From positions 1-13,518 of the forward strand of contig CAZJOI010000020.1 of assembly GCA_964547585.1 (NCBI GenBank): 13,518 nucleotides of DNA, written 5' to 3'. Shown piece by piece: positions 7,950 to 13,518 of the stretch (position 1 is the stretch's first letter; each line of letters opens with the position of its first letter). The position numbers and the translations under genes are program-made. Origin of the DNA: CAZSCF01 sp964547585. GTDB taxonomy: Bacteria > Patescibacteriota > Minisyncoccia > Moranbacterales > UBA2206. A model generated the notes under the pieces. It saw nothing but the letters and a program-made list of their open reading frames with translations. It was not told where the DNA came from and did not search any database.

Positions 7950-8732
7950 CTATTTCTTTTCCCATTTGTACATATAGGGTATGCGACGGAAAATTCCTTT
8001 GATTCCGTTTTTTTGGCATTCTCTGATCGTATTTTTGAAAAGCTCTTGCGCCCTTTTTATTTTCAAAATTTTATACAGTGAGTTGTTTTCCTTTCTTTTT
8101 TTCTCTTTAAATTCCTTAATTTGCAGATTTATTTGCCTATCTTTTTCTTGGTCTCTTTTCTCTTTTTTTATAACAATAGAAAATCCATTGCCAACTTTGT
8201 CATCTGCATCCTGAAAATCAATTACTTTCCAATCCAATTTTATGTTTTCAATCAAATCCAGTAAATCCTCGGTTACCCAAACTGAATAATGATTGGATTT
8301 TGGTTTTGGATATATCCCTGTCTTATGTCTTTCATTCAGTTCTTCAAAAGTTGTTCTTGGTCTATTGCGATCAAACATCCGTTCTTTATGCGGAACAGTT
8401 ATAAAAATATATCCGCCCTCTTTTACCACACGATACCACTCTTTCAAAGCTTTGATTGGATCAGGAAAATGTTCTAGCACATGAGAGTTTATAACAAAAT
8501 CTTGAGATGCATCCGGAACTGGAATGTTGTCACCCGGTGCCACAATATCCACTGGCAAAAAAGATCCACGCTTGTCCATTTCCTCTCTTTTAAAGACCGT
8601 ATTTGAAGAATCTGTGTAATCGACATTTTTTGTGTTAAGTCCAAAAGGATTATGGATTGAGCCACCAATTTCAAGCCCACTTAACCCATCCAAATATTTA
8701 TGTGCTAATTTGCTTTCAGGAAATGTTTCCAT
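7950..8732 (-). CDS. Class I SAM-dependent methyltransferase with lysine-rich C-terminal tail
   Basis: A 260-residue protein. SAM motif I is LEIGGS at 20-25; DFVINSHVLEHFPDP at 78-92 covers the motif II region; YRVVKEGGYIFITVPHK at 100-116 is beta-4/beta-5 of a methyltransferase_11-type domain. The segment between motif I and the HVLEHF block is longer than usual. Residues 188-230 are highly charged and lysine-rich, probably a helical or coiled-coil extension, and the protein ends in a basic segment (RRIPYMYKWEKK). Such tails often help peripheral membrane attachment, but that is inference here. It is third in the rluF operon, starting 4 nt after the glycosyltransferase stop, so a sugar or glycan acceptor is the best guess. 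Catalytic domain is well supported; substrate is unknown. Confidence 0.85.
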   Translation of the reverse strand: METFPESKLAHKYLDGLSGLEIGGSIHNPFGLNTKNVDYTDSSNTVFKREEMDKRGSFLPVDIVAPGDNIPVPDASQDFVINSHVLEHFPDPIKALKEWYRVVKEGGYIFITVPHKERMFDRNRPRTTFEELNERHKTGIYPKPKSNHYSVWVTEDLLDLIENIKLDWKVIDFQDADDKVGNGFSIVIKKEKRDQEKDRQINLQIKEFKEKKRKENNSLYKILKIKRAQELFKNTIRECQKNGIKGIFRRIPYMYKWEKK

Positions 8733-8736
8733 AATT

Positions 8737-9909
8737 TTATTTTTTTAACTTTAGATACGCATAATATTCCTCGTTTTTGGCGTTCTGAGTAGCATACTTT
8801 TCTAGAACCTTTTTTCGGGCTTCCGAACCCATTTCAGAACGCATTTTAGGGCTCAAAATGAGCTTTTCCAGCTTATTTACCCACTCCGTGGTATCAAACG
8901 CCACAAAGCCATCAAAACCGTCAGAAATCGCCTCCTGGAAGGTCCCGGTGGAACTGGCTACAGTTGGGATTTTGAGGATTCCAGCTTCAAAAAATTTGAG
9001 CTCGGATTTGGATTCACAGAAAGGATTGCCCACTTCCAAGGGTGCCAGATTGATATCAACTTTGGCGATGTTTTCGAAATGCTTGTTTCTGGGAGCAAAA
9101 GGAATTTGCTTTATTCTGTCTTTAAATTTATTCAATTGACTTTCAATATCCAGTGGACCGGCGAGGAATAATTCGACTTGCGGATACTTTTCCATAATTA
9201 TCATCAAAGCTTCGGTAATGGTTGCAAAATCCTTGTTATGAGAAATGGTTCCGGAAAAATAACCGAGTTTAATCTCGGAATCCAAGGAATTCTTTTTCTT
9301 TTCCAAAATCTGATCGCAAGTCTCCACGTCACTTTTGGATAATTTGTTGGGAATAATAAATACTTGTTTATTATACTCTTTTAATTTTTCAGCAAGAAAG
9401 GTTGTGGTGGTTGTGCAAGTTTTGACGTATGGATCTTTGAGAATTTCTCCGCCAACACCGTTTTCATAGAGTTTCTTTTCAAAAGAATTCATTTGTTTAA
9501 AAAAATCCATAAACTCCAGATATTTTGGATCGAAAACCAAATCATCCGTTTCAAAAATAATTTCTTTTTTTTGCTCTTTGATTCTTTCAATTAATTTTTT
9601 GACGCTGGGAGTAAAAAGAACGCGATGAAAAATAAATATTTTGAATTTATCAGCATAGGTTGACAGAAAGGGATTGTCTTGAATAGTTGTAGAGCACTTG
9701 AAGCCATTCAATTCCAATTCTTCTGCGTAGTGTTTTGTTCGGTAAAGAGCGCTATCACCTACTCCGCCAGTGATAAAAAGAATGTCTCCAGCTTTCACGC
9801 GACCAAACATCGCCAAAAAGGATTTCAGAATTCGGCGGCCGCCATTAACAAGACCGTCTCTTTGCAGAGCTTTCACCGCTTTACCAATTTTTATTAAAAT
9901 TAGTTTCAT
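8737..9909 (-). CDS. GT-B glycosyltransferase, family 4-like
   Basis: A 390-residue soluble protein. The N-terminal half has an amphipathic basic start (1-40), then FITGGVGDSALYRTKHYAEE at about 45-64 and IIFETDDLVFD at 117-127, a motif recurrent in glycosyltransferases of surface-glycan clusters. The C-terminal half has LGYFSGTISHNKDF (215-228), where donor binding starts, VELFLAGP (245-252), and INLAPLEVGNPFCESKSELK at 286-305 followed by FFEAG, which carries the acidic donor-binding residues (Glu299, Glu308) of GT-B enzymes. It would transfer a sugar from a nucleotide or phospho-sugar donor; specificity is not readable. The gene lies between rluF and a methyltransferase gene with 4-nt gaps on both sides, so all three are probably on one transcript. 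Confidence 0.85.
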   Translation of the reverse strand: MKLILIKIGKAVKALQRDGLVNGGRRILKSFLAMFGRVKAGDILFITGGVGDSALYRTKHYAEELELNGFKCSTTIQDNPFLSTYADKFKIFIFHRVLFTPSVKKLIERIKEQKKEIIFETDDLVFDPKYLEFMDFFKQMNSFEKKLYENGVGGEILKDPYVKTCTTTTTFLAEKLKEYNKQVFIIPNKLSKSDVETCDQILEKKKNSLDSEIKLGYFSGTISHNKDFATITEALMIIMEKYPQVELFLAGPLDIESQLNKFKDRIKQIPFAPRNKHFENIAKVDINLAPLEVGNPFCESKSELKFFEAGILKIPTVASSTGTFQEAISDGFDGFVAFDTTEWVNKLEKLILSPKMRSEMGSEARKKVLEKYATQNAKNEEYYAYLKLKK

Positions 9910-9913
9910 ATTT

Positions 9914-10654
9914 CTATTTTATGCCGATTTCTTGCAGAAATTCAGTGAGTTCCGCGCCTTCAATCTTTCTGAATTTTCCAGAAGCCAAATTTCCTAGTTT
10001 AATGTTCATTATTCTCACTCTTTTCAGTTCCATCACATGATGCAGCAACTTTTCGCACATGCGGCGAATTTGCCTTTTTTTGCCTTCAGTCAGAATAATG
10101 GAAAAAGAAAAATTACTGATTTTTTCCACTTGAGCTTTTTTGGTGCGATAGCCATCACCCAAAACCATTGGGCTTTCCATATGCTCCAAAAAAGATGGAC
10201 TAATAGATTTGTCCACCGTCACTACATATTCTTTTTCATGATTGTAGTCTGGATTCAAAAGCTTATCGGTTATGCGTCCATCCGTAGTCAAAATTATCAA
10301 ACCGCAAGAATCTTTGTCCAATCTGCCAACCGGAAAAACATTTTCCGAAAAATTGAAAATATCTTTGATGCTTTTTTCTTGACCCTTAGGACTGTGAGTG
10401 ATGATACCGGCCGGTTTATTGTAGGCCAAATAGACCAGATTTTTCAGATCCTGAATTTTTTTGCCAACGGTGACTTGGTCTTTTTCCAAAACCTTGTCTC
10501 CCAGAATCGCCAGCCTGCCATTTATTTTTACTTCCCCAGCTTTTACGAGTTCATCAGCTTCACGCCGAGTTGCAATATTTCGGTAAGCCAAGTATTTGTT
10601 GATGCGCATCGGATAGGTTTCTGTCTTTTCCATGAGATTATTTTTATTGATCAT
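9914..10654 (-). CDS. rluF: 23S rRNA pseudouridine synthase, RluF/RsuA family
   Basis: A 246-residue enzyme converting a uridine in 23S rRNA to pseudouridine. An S4 RNA-binding domain spans about 16-63 (RINKYLAYRNIATRREADEL at 17-36). The catalytic core follows, with LAYNKPAGIITH (76-87) and FPVGRLDKDSCGLIILTTDG (107-126); Asp113 is the catalytic aspartate. TEGKKRQIRRMCEKL (189-203) and LKRVRIMNIKLG (210-221) match RluF rather than RluB. The target (U2604 in E. coli) is inferred. Three in-frame ATGs exist at residues 1, 8 and 16. The S4 domain needs only the third, and the promoter puts the transcript start a few nt before the first, so codon 1 or 8 is likely the true start. It leads an operon whose other genes are glycan enzymes. 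Confidence 0.92.
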   Translation of the reverse strand: MINKNNLMEKTETYPMRINKYLAYRNIATRREADELVKAGEVKINGRLAILGDKVLEKDQVTVGKKIQDLKNLVYLAYNKPAGIITHSPKGQEKSIKDIFNFSENVFPVGRLDKDSCGLIILTTDGRITDKLLNPDYNHEKEYVVTVDKSISPSFLEHMESPMVLGDGYRTKKAQVEKISNFSFSIILTEGKKRQIRRMCEKLLHHVMELKRVRIMNIKLGNLASGKFRKIEGAELTEFLQEIGIK

Positions 10655-10668
10655 TATTAGCTTTCTTC

Positions 10669-10697
10669 AGTATATTAAAAAAATGACTTTCTGACAA
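10669..10697 (-). promoter_or_regulatory. Sigma70-type promoter of the rluF operon
   Basis: On the minus strand TTGTCA (10697-10692, five of six) is followed after exactly 17 bp by TATACT (10674-10669, five of six). Transcription should begin near 10662, about 8 nt before the first rluF ATG. The -35 box directly abuts the T-tract of the preceding gene's terminator. This is the best-formed promoter in the window. Confidence 0.7.
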
Positions 10698-10723
10698 CAA
10701 AAAACACCATCACTGGCGTTTTT
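10698..10723 (-). terminator. Intrinsic terminator of the chimeric ATPase/coiled-coil gene
   Basis: On the minus strand the hairpin is CGCCA-GTGA-TGGTG, with flanking A-T pairs, one G-U pair and a GNRA-type tetraloop, followed by a run of six T. It begins about 21 nt after the stop of the 10745-11587 gene. On the plus strand the same stem would carry an A-C mismatch, so the minus direction is favoured. Confidence 0.75.
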
Positions 10724-10744
10724 CATTTTATTGCCCGAAAGAGT

Positions 10745-11587
10745 TTATTTTCTGAACAATTTTACCGCCCAACCGAAAAGGCTGAACTGACTTTCATTCT
10801 GAGTAATAAAATCATTGATTCTTGTTTGCTCTTGCTCCAAAACTTGAATTTGATTTTGTAATTCAATTTTGCTTTGCTCATTCTCGGCACTTTCCGACAA
10901 TTTCTTCAGTTGCTCAACTTGATTTCGCGCTTGAACCATCTGACTTCGCAATTCTCCCAAATTTTTGTAACTCGTACCGATTAAAAATGTTTTTACTTTA
11001 TTTCTGTTTTCAACAGCATTTATTAAATCGGATGTCCTGACTTTAATGTTATTTTGCTGTTGAGCGATAACTCTAACTTCCTGTCCAATACCACTCTCTC
11101 TGTCCGCCACAGCCAATAGACCCTGCACAAAAGAAGCTACGGCATTTCGATAAGATTCGGCATTGAGTTGTCCTTTATTTTCTTTGTTTTCATTGCCCTT
11201 GGTTTCATCCCCAGTCTGAACAGCATTTTGCTCCTGAGTTTGAATTTGAGTATTTTCACCTTTATTCATGACTTTATTTTTTTCTTGGGTCTGAACAGCC
11301 TCTATATTATTTTCGCTTGGAACAGTCGCCTGACTGGTTTTATTTTCCTGAAAAAATCCCATGATGGCATTGGCCACAACCACCGCCAGAATCAAAGCGA
11401 TATCCAAATACTTTTGAAGAAAAAAAGAAATGAGAGCCGCGAAACAAAGAATGTATACCAAAGGATTGGCAAACTGAGACACGAAAAGTTTGATGGCTGG
11501 AATGGATTTTTCTTCGGGAAGAATATTTTTCCCATATTGAAGTTGCTTTTTTTGAACATCTTCAGAGGTCAGACCTTGATATTTCAT
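10745..11587 (-). CDS. Chimera: P-type cation ATPase N-terminus fused to CPR-type coiled-coil protein
   Basis: This 280-residue protein joins two unrelated families. Residues 1-87 are the Cation_ATPase_N segment and first two helices of a PacL/Ca-ATPase-like pump: GLTSEDVQKKQLQYGKNILP (5-24), helix 1 at about 36-57, helix 2 at about 61-79, ending FFQENKTSQA just before where the actuator domain should start. No actuator, DKTG phosphorylation site or ATP-binding domain follows, so it cannot pump ions. From about residue 90 comes a Gln/Asn/Glu-rich linker, then YRNAVASFVQGLLAVADRE (146-164), FLIGTSYKNLGELR (201-214), a coiled coil at about 217-262, and FSLFGWAVKLF (268-278). This is a Patescibacteria-associated family of unknown function that, as I recall it, normally begins with a signal peptide or anchor. 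The frame is intact, with its own extended -10 promoter and terminator. A natural fusion, deletion relic or assembly chimera are all possible. Confidence 0.8.
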   Translation of the reverse strand: MKYQGLTSEDVQKKQLQYGKNILPEEKSIPAIKLFVSQFANPLVYILCFAALISFFLQKYLDIALILAVVVANAIMGFFQENKTSQATVPSENNIEAVQTQEKNKVMNKGENTQIQTQEQNAVQTGDETKGNENKENKGQLNAESYRNAVASFVQGLLAVADRESGIGQEVRVIAQQQNNIKVRTSDLINAVENRNKVKTFLIGTSYKNLGELRSQMVQARNQVEQLKKLSESAENEQSKIELQNQIQVLEQEQTRINDFITQNESQFSLFGWAVKLFRK

Positions 11588-11621
11588 AAATGTTTATTTA
11601 TTATTTTGTCTTATGCTTTAA

Positions 11622-11630
11622 ATTATATCA
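11622..11630 (-). promoter_or_regulatory. Extended -10 promoter of the chimeric gene
   Basis: TGATATAAT is read on the minus strand at 11630-11622: a perfect TATAAT with the upstream TG of an extended -10 element. No good -35 is present, which extended -10 promoters can tolerate. Transcription would start near 11615, giving a ~28-nt AT-rich leader with no Shine-Dalgarno sequence before the ATG at 11587. Confidence 0.6.
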
Positions 11631-11663
11631 CATAAAGTCCAAAATAAAGCAGAATAAAATACT

Positions 11664-11684
11664 AAAAAAACGCCATTTCTGGCG
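11664..11684 (-). terminator. Intrinsic terminator downstream of the CaCA gene
   Basis: On the minus strand CGCCA-GAAA-TGGCG forms a perfect 5-bp stem with a GAAA tetraloop, followed by seven T. It is about 130 nt past the stop of the 11812-12741 gene and about 35 nt upstream of the next promoter. It is the best match in the window to a Rho-independent terminator. The ~125 nt between the gene stop and this hairpin show no gene beyond a 26-codon frame described among the findings. Confidence 0.85.
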
Positions 11685-11811
11685 CTTAATTAAACTAAAT
11701 TAACATAACCTTAATTTTTCAGGCATCCATTGAGTACTTATAAAAAGTCCAGTCTTGTCTCTATTAAATTAATTATTGGATCGGCAAAAGCCACCAACAA
11801 AACAATATTAA

Positions 11812-12741
11812 TCAAAAATAACTATTGGCAAAAAGTTCAGCAAAAATAAACAGCAAATAAAATAAAACAAGCGCAATAGCTTCTTTTTTATTTAATGACT
11901 TGCCTGTCCGCATAAAATATAGAAGAACAATTGAAGCCAACACCATGAAACTTCCAGTTATATAAATTATTCTTGGATTAAAAGCAAAAGGAGAAATAAG
12001 AGCTAATATTCCAACCACAATAGTTGAATCTGTTATAACCATGCCCATGATGTCTCCAATTGCCAATTCATCATGTTTTTGCTTGAGGGCTTTAATGGAA
12101 AAAAGTAATTCAGGCAAAGTTGTGCCTAGTCCAACAAAAAACAAACCGACGATAATCGGATGGACATTTAGGCTTTCTGCCAATGAAACACCAAATTTAA
12201 CAGTAAAATTAGCTCCAATCAATAAGGCCGCCATACTTAAAAGCAGGAACGAAAAATATTTCCAAGAAAAATATCCATCATTTTTAACAATGGATTCTCG
12301 ATTTCTCCAAAACAGTGCGTAGTAAAAATAAAAACCAGCCAAAATTAAAACTATACCCTCCCATCGTGAATAATATCCGTTAAAACCGAATATTACCGGC
12401 AAGGCAATCATAAAAATATACATTTTGCTATGGTTAAGTATTTTGCTTTTTACAGTCAAACAACGAGAGCAAAGAAAAATCGGAATTGCGAAAATGATTG
12501 TTAAATCGGCAACATTGGCGCCCAGCAGAGTTCCCAAGCCGAAAGAAGGTGTCCCTTGCAAGGCAGAATCTATTCCAATGAGAGTTTCCGGCAAAGCGGA
12601 AATAATGGCAACTATTAAAAATCCTACTATGTATTTGGGGATTTTTAAGTTAGTAGCAATCTTTGTGGAATACTGAATGGCATATTCAGCGCTCTTAATT
12701 ACGAGAAATAAAGCAATAATAAGTCCTAAAAAAGCAAACAT
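11812..12741 (-). CDS. Divergent calcium/sodium exchanger-like protein (CaCA superfamily)
   Basis: A 309-residue protein with about ten hydrophobic helices in two inverted halves, the layout and size of prokaryotic CaCA exchangers (YrbG/NCX type), which move Ca2+ out against Na+ or H+. Alpha-1 repeat: IISALPETLIGID (46-58) and GLGTLLGANVADLTIIF (68-84). Alpha-2 repeat: GLGTTLPELLFSIKAL (204-219) and AIGDIMGMVITDSTIVVG (227-244). The key glutamates Glu52 and Glu211 are present. The usual GTSLPE is SALPE in repeat 1. The second half of alpha-2 lacks the GSN/GSD signature: Val235 aligns with Asn76 of repeat 1. Ion specificity may therefore differ from classical exchangers. A 75-bp gap separates it from the upstream rnk-like gene, and no convincing promoter was found there, so read-through from rnk is possible. 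Confidence 0.85.
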   Translation of the reverse strand: MFAFLGLIIALFLVIKSAEYAIQYSTKIATNLKIPKYIVGFLIVAIISALPETLIGIDSALQGTPSFGLGTLLGANVADLTIIFAIPIFLCSRCLTVKSKILNHSKMYIFMIALPVIFGFNGYYSRWEGIVLILAGFYFYYALFWRNRESIVKNDGYFSWKYFSFLLLSMAALLIGANFTVKFGVSLAESLNVHPIIVGLFFVGLGTTLPELLFSIKALKQKHDELAIGDIMGMVITDSTIVVGILALISPFAFNPRIIYITGSFMVLASIVLLYFMRTGKSLNKKEAIALVLFYLLFIFAELFANSYF

Positions 12742-12816
12742 TTGTTTTTGATTTTAAATACTTTAAATTAAGCTAAGTTCTTCGTCTAAAATAAGTTATC
12801 AAATTTTGTGTTTTTA

Positions 12817-13218
12817 TCATAAATCATAATTCCCCTCTGCTTCTGGTTGGTGAATAATTTTTTCGACTCTTACCATCTTTTCTCCGTCAGGCGTCTTTAC
12901 GGGGATAATATCATTGACTTTATAGCCCAGCAGGCCACAACCGATTGGCGAGAGTACGGAAATTTTGTTTTTACTGATATCAGCATCTTGCGGAAAAACC
13001 AGCCAGTAAATTAAGCTGGAATTTGATTCGATTTCTGTAAATTTAACTTGGGAATTCATGGTTATCACGTCAGCAGGAATTTTTTTAGAATCAACAATTA
13101 TCCCTCTTTTTAATTCATGGAGTAATGCTTCGTCATAGGTATCATGAGGTCTTTTTTCTTTAATCAATTCCCTTAATTTTTCATTGTCATTTTTTGTAAT
13201 GTATATCTTTTTATCCAT
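12817..13218 (-). CDS. rnk: Rnk-like nucleoside diphosphate kinase regulator / stand-alone GreA-C domain protein
   Basis: A 133-residue protein, very close in length to E. coli Rnk (136). It has the same order of segments: a short N-terminal helical part with YDEALLHELKRGIIVDSKK (28-46), then DVITMNSQVKFTEIE (55-69), then the FKBP-like C-terminal domain KISVLSPIGCGLLGYKVNDI (85-104), ending HQPEAEGNYDL. GreA/GreB factors carry a longer N-terminal coiled coil with acidic tip residues that enters the RNA polymerase secondary channel. That coiled coil is absent or very short here, which fits Rnk, a polymerase-binding protein that can compete with Gre factors. The ATG at 13218 fits the MDKKIYITKND start. 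The leader upstream contains overlapping hairpins that could control it. CaCA lies 75 bp downstream on the same strand. Confidence 0.88.
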   Translation of the reverse strand: MDKKIYITKNDNEKLRELIKEKRPHDTYDEALLHELKRGIIVDSKKIPADVITMNSQVKFTEIESNSSLIYWLVFPQDADISKNKISVLSPIGCGLLGYKVNDIIPVKTPDGEKMVRVEKIIHQPEAEGNYDL

Positions 13219-13237
13219 ATATTTTATTTATATAATT

Positions 13238-13289
13238 AAAAACCGACTTTATGTCGGCTGTTAAATTTGATAAAAATCTAAACAGCCGA
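13238..13289 (-). promoter_or_regulatory. Attenuator-like leader of the rnk gene (two mutually exclusive hairpins)
   Basis: Reading the minus strand, TCGGCTGTT (13289-13281) is followed by an 18-nt loop and AACAGCCGA (13262-13254), a perfect 9-bp stem. The last four bases of that second arm are also used by CCGAC (13257-13253), which pairs with GTCGG (13247-13243) across a 5-nt loop and is followed by TTTTT. The second hairpin looks like a terminator, and the first would prevent it. It ends about 20 nt before the start codon. Confidence 0.4.
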
Positions 13290-13493
13290 TTCAAAAAATC
13301 AGTGGAAAAACGGTAATTCTGCTAAAGATTTTTACCATAATATAATAATATATTGTATGTAAATCTGCTTTAATTGTAACAAAGAATAGCGAAAAAGGCA
13401 ATGTGCGAACTGCCAAAAAGAAATGGAATAATAACTGTAAAAATTTCCCGAAAACTATGCAATGAAATGAACCATTTCCCAGCAAGACAACGC

Positions 13494-13515
13494 AAAAAAC
13501 ACCATTTAAGGTGTT
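13494..13515 (-). terminator. Intrinsic terminator at the right edge
   Basis: On the minus strand AACACC-TTAAAT-GGTGTT forms a 6-bp stem followed by four further T. It would end a gene entering from the right, outside the window. On the plus strand the tail begins CTT and then the window ends, so bidirectional function cannot be judged. Confidence 0.55.
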
Positions 13516-13518
13516 CTT

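Larger units (their letters stand above)
13219..13518. other. 300-nt intergenic region, no convincing gene
   Basis: This very AT-rich stretch holds the rnk leader hairpins (13238-13289), a weak minus-strand promoter candidate (TTTACA at 13363-13358, 18-bp spacing, TATGGT at 13339-13334) and a hairpin at the right edge. A 64-codon minus-strand frame at 13485-13291 overlaps the leader arms, has low-complexity Phe/Ile/Leu-rich content and no family resemblance, so it is not called. A possible decayed zinc-ribbon reading on the plus strand is described among the findings. Confidence 0.6.

Noticed and set aside
10037..10660. 207-codon plus-strand frame opposite rluF
   Set aside because: It is antisense to a complete pseudouridine synthase; Phe/His/Gln-rich content is typical of antisense reading.
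13254..13289. 9-bp inverted repeat as a plus-strand terminator
   Set aside because: No T-tract follows it on the plus strand; the only T-tract belongs to the overlapping hairpin read on the minus strand.
13366..13434. TAG read through as sense (alternative genetic code) to rescue the CxxC peptide
   Set aside because: Other genes here use TAG, TAA and TGA as normal stops, so neither TAG nor TGA reassignment is supported.
13291..13485. 64-codon minus-strand frame, Phe/Leu/Ile-rich
   Set aside because: It overlaps the rnk leader hairpin arm, has AT-driven composition, no recognisable domain and no ribosome binding site.
1..13518. Mobile element, CRISPR array or defence island
   Set aside because: No transposase, integrase, Cas gene, direct-repeat array or nuclease gene was found on either strand; accessory content here is glycan-related.

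Overview
The window is AT-rich bacterial DNA with tightly packed genes, short intergenic gaps, several ATGA or TAATG start/stop overlaps, and almost no recognisable Shine-Dalgarno sequences. TGA is used as a normal stop (wzx-like, fcl, CaCA and rnk genes), so the code is standard table 11. The gene content, and above all a coiled-coil protein ending in FSLFGW of a type I associate with Parcubacteria/Moranbacteria, suggests a Patescibacteria (CPR) genome. This is an inference from gene families, not a phylogenetic result. A 26-N gap shows that the sequence is a scaffolded assembly.

Left part, 1-5743, minus strand: one operon for a surface polysaccharide. In transcription order it encodes a UDP-glucuronate 4-epimerase-like enzyme, GDP-mannose 4,6-dehydratase (gmd), GDP-L-fucose synthase (fcl), a Wzx-type flippase, a small SAM methyltransferase and a glycosyltransferase that runs off the left edge. 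Together they would make GDP-fucose and probably UDP-galacturonate, modify and assemble an oligosaccharide, and flip it across the membrane.

Middle part, 5793-7938, plus strand: a divergently transcribed pair, a DUF2142 polytopic membrane protein (GT-C-like) and a 228-residue protein with a membrane anchor at each end around an exported domain. They share a 49-bp bidirectional promoter region with the polysaccharide operon. They converge on a second minus-strand operon (10654-7950): an RluF-type 23S rRNA pseudouridine synthase, a GT-B glycosyltransferase and a second methyltransferase, spaced 4 nt apart behind a good sigma70-type promoter.

Right part, 10745-13518, minus strand: separately transcribed genes. 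The oddest is a 280-residue chimera. Its first ~87 residues are the N-terminus and first two membrane helices of a P-type cation ATPase, fused in frame to the coiled-coil body of the CPR-type protein. Next come a divergent Na+/Ca2+ exchanger-like (CaCA) protein and an Rnk/GreA-C-like protein. The Rnk leader has two overlapping, mutually exclusive hairpins that resemble a transcription attenuator. Three similar intrinsic terminators lie in this part. The last 300 nt hold no convincing gene.

No tRNA, rRNA, CRISPR array, transposase or integrase was seen.
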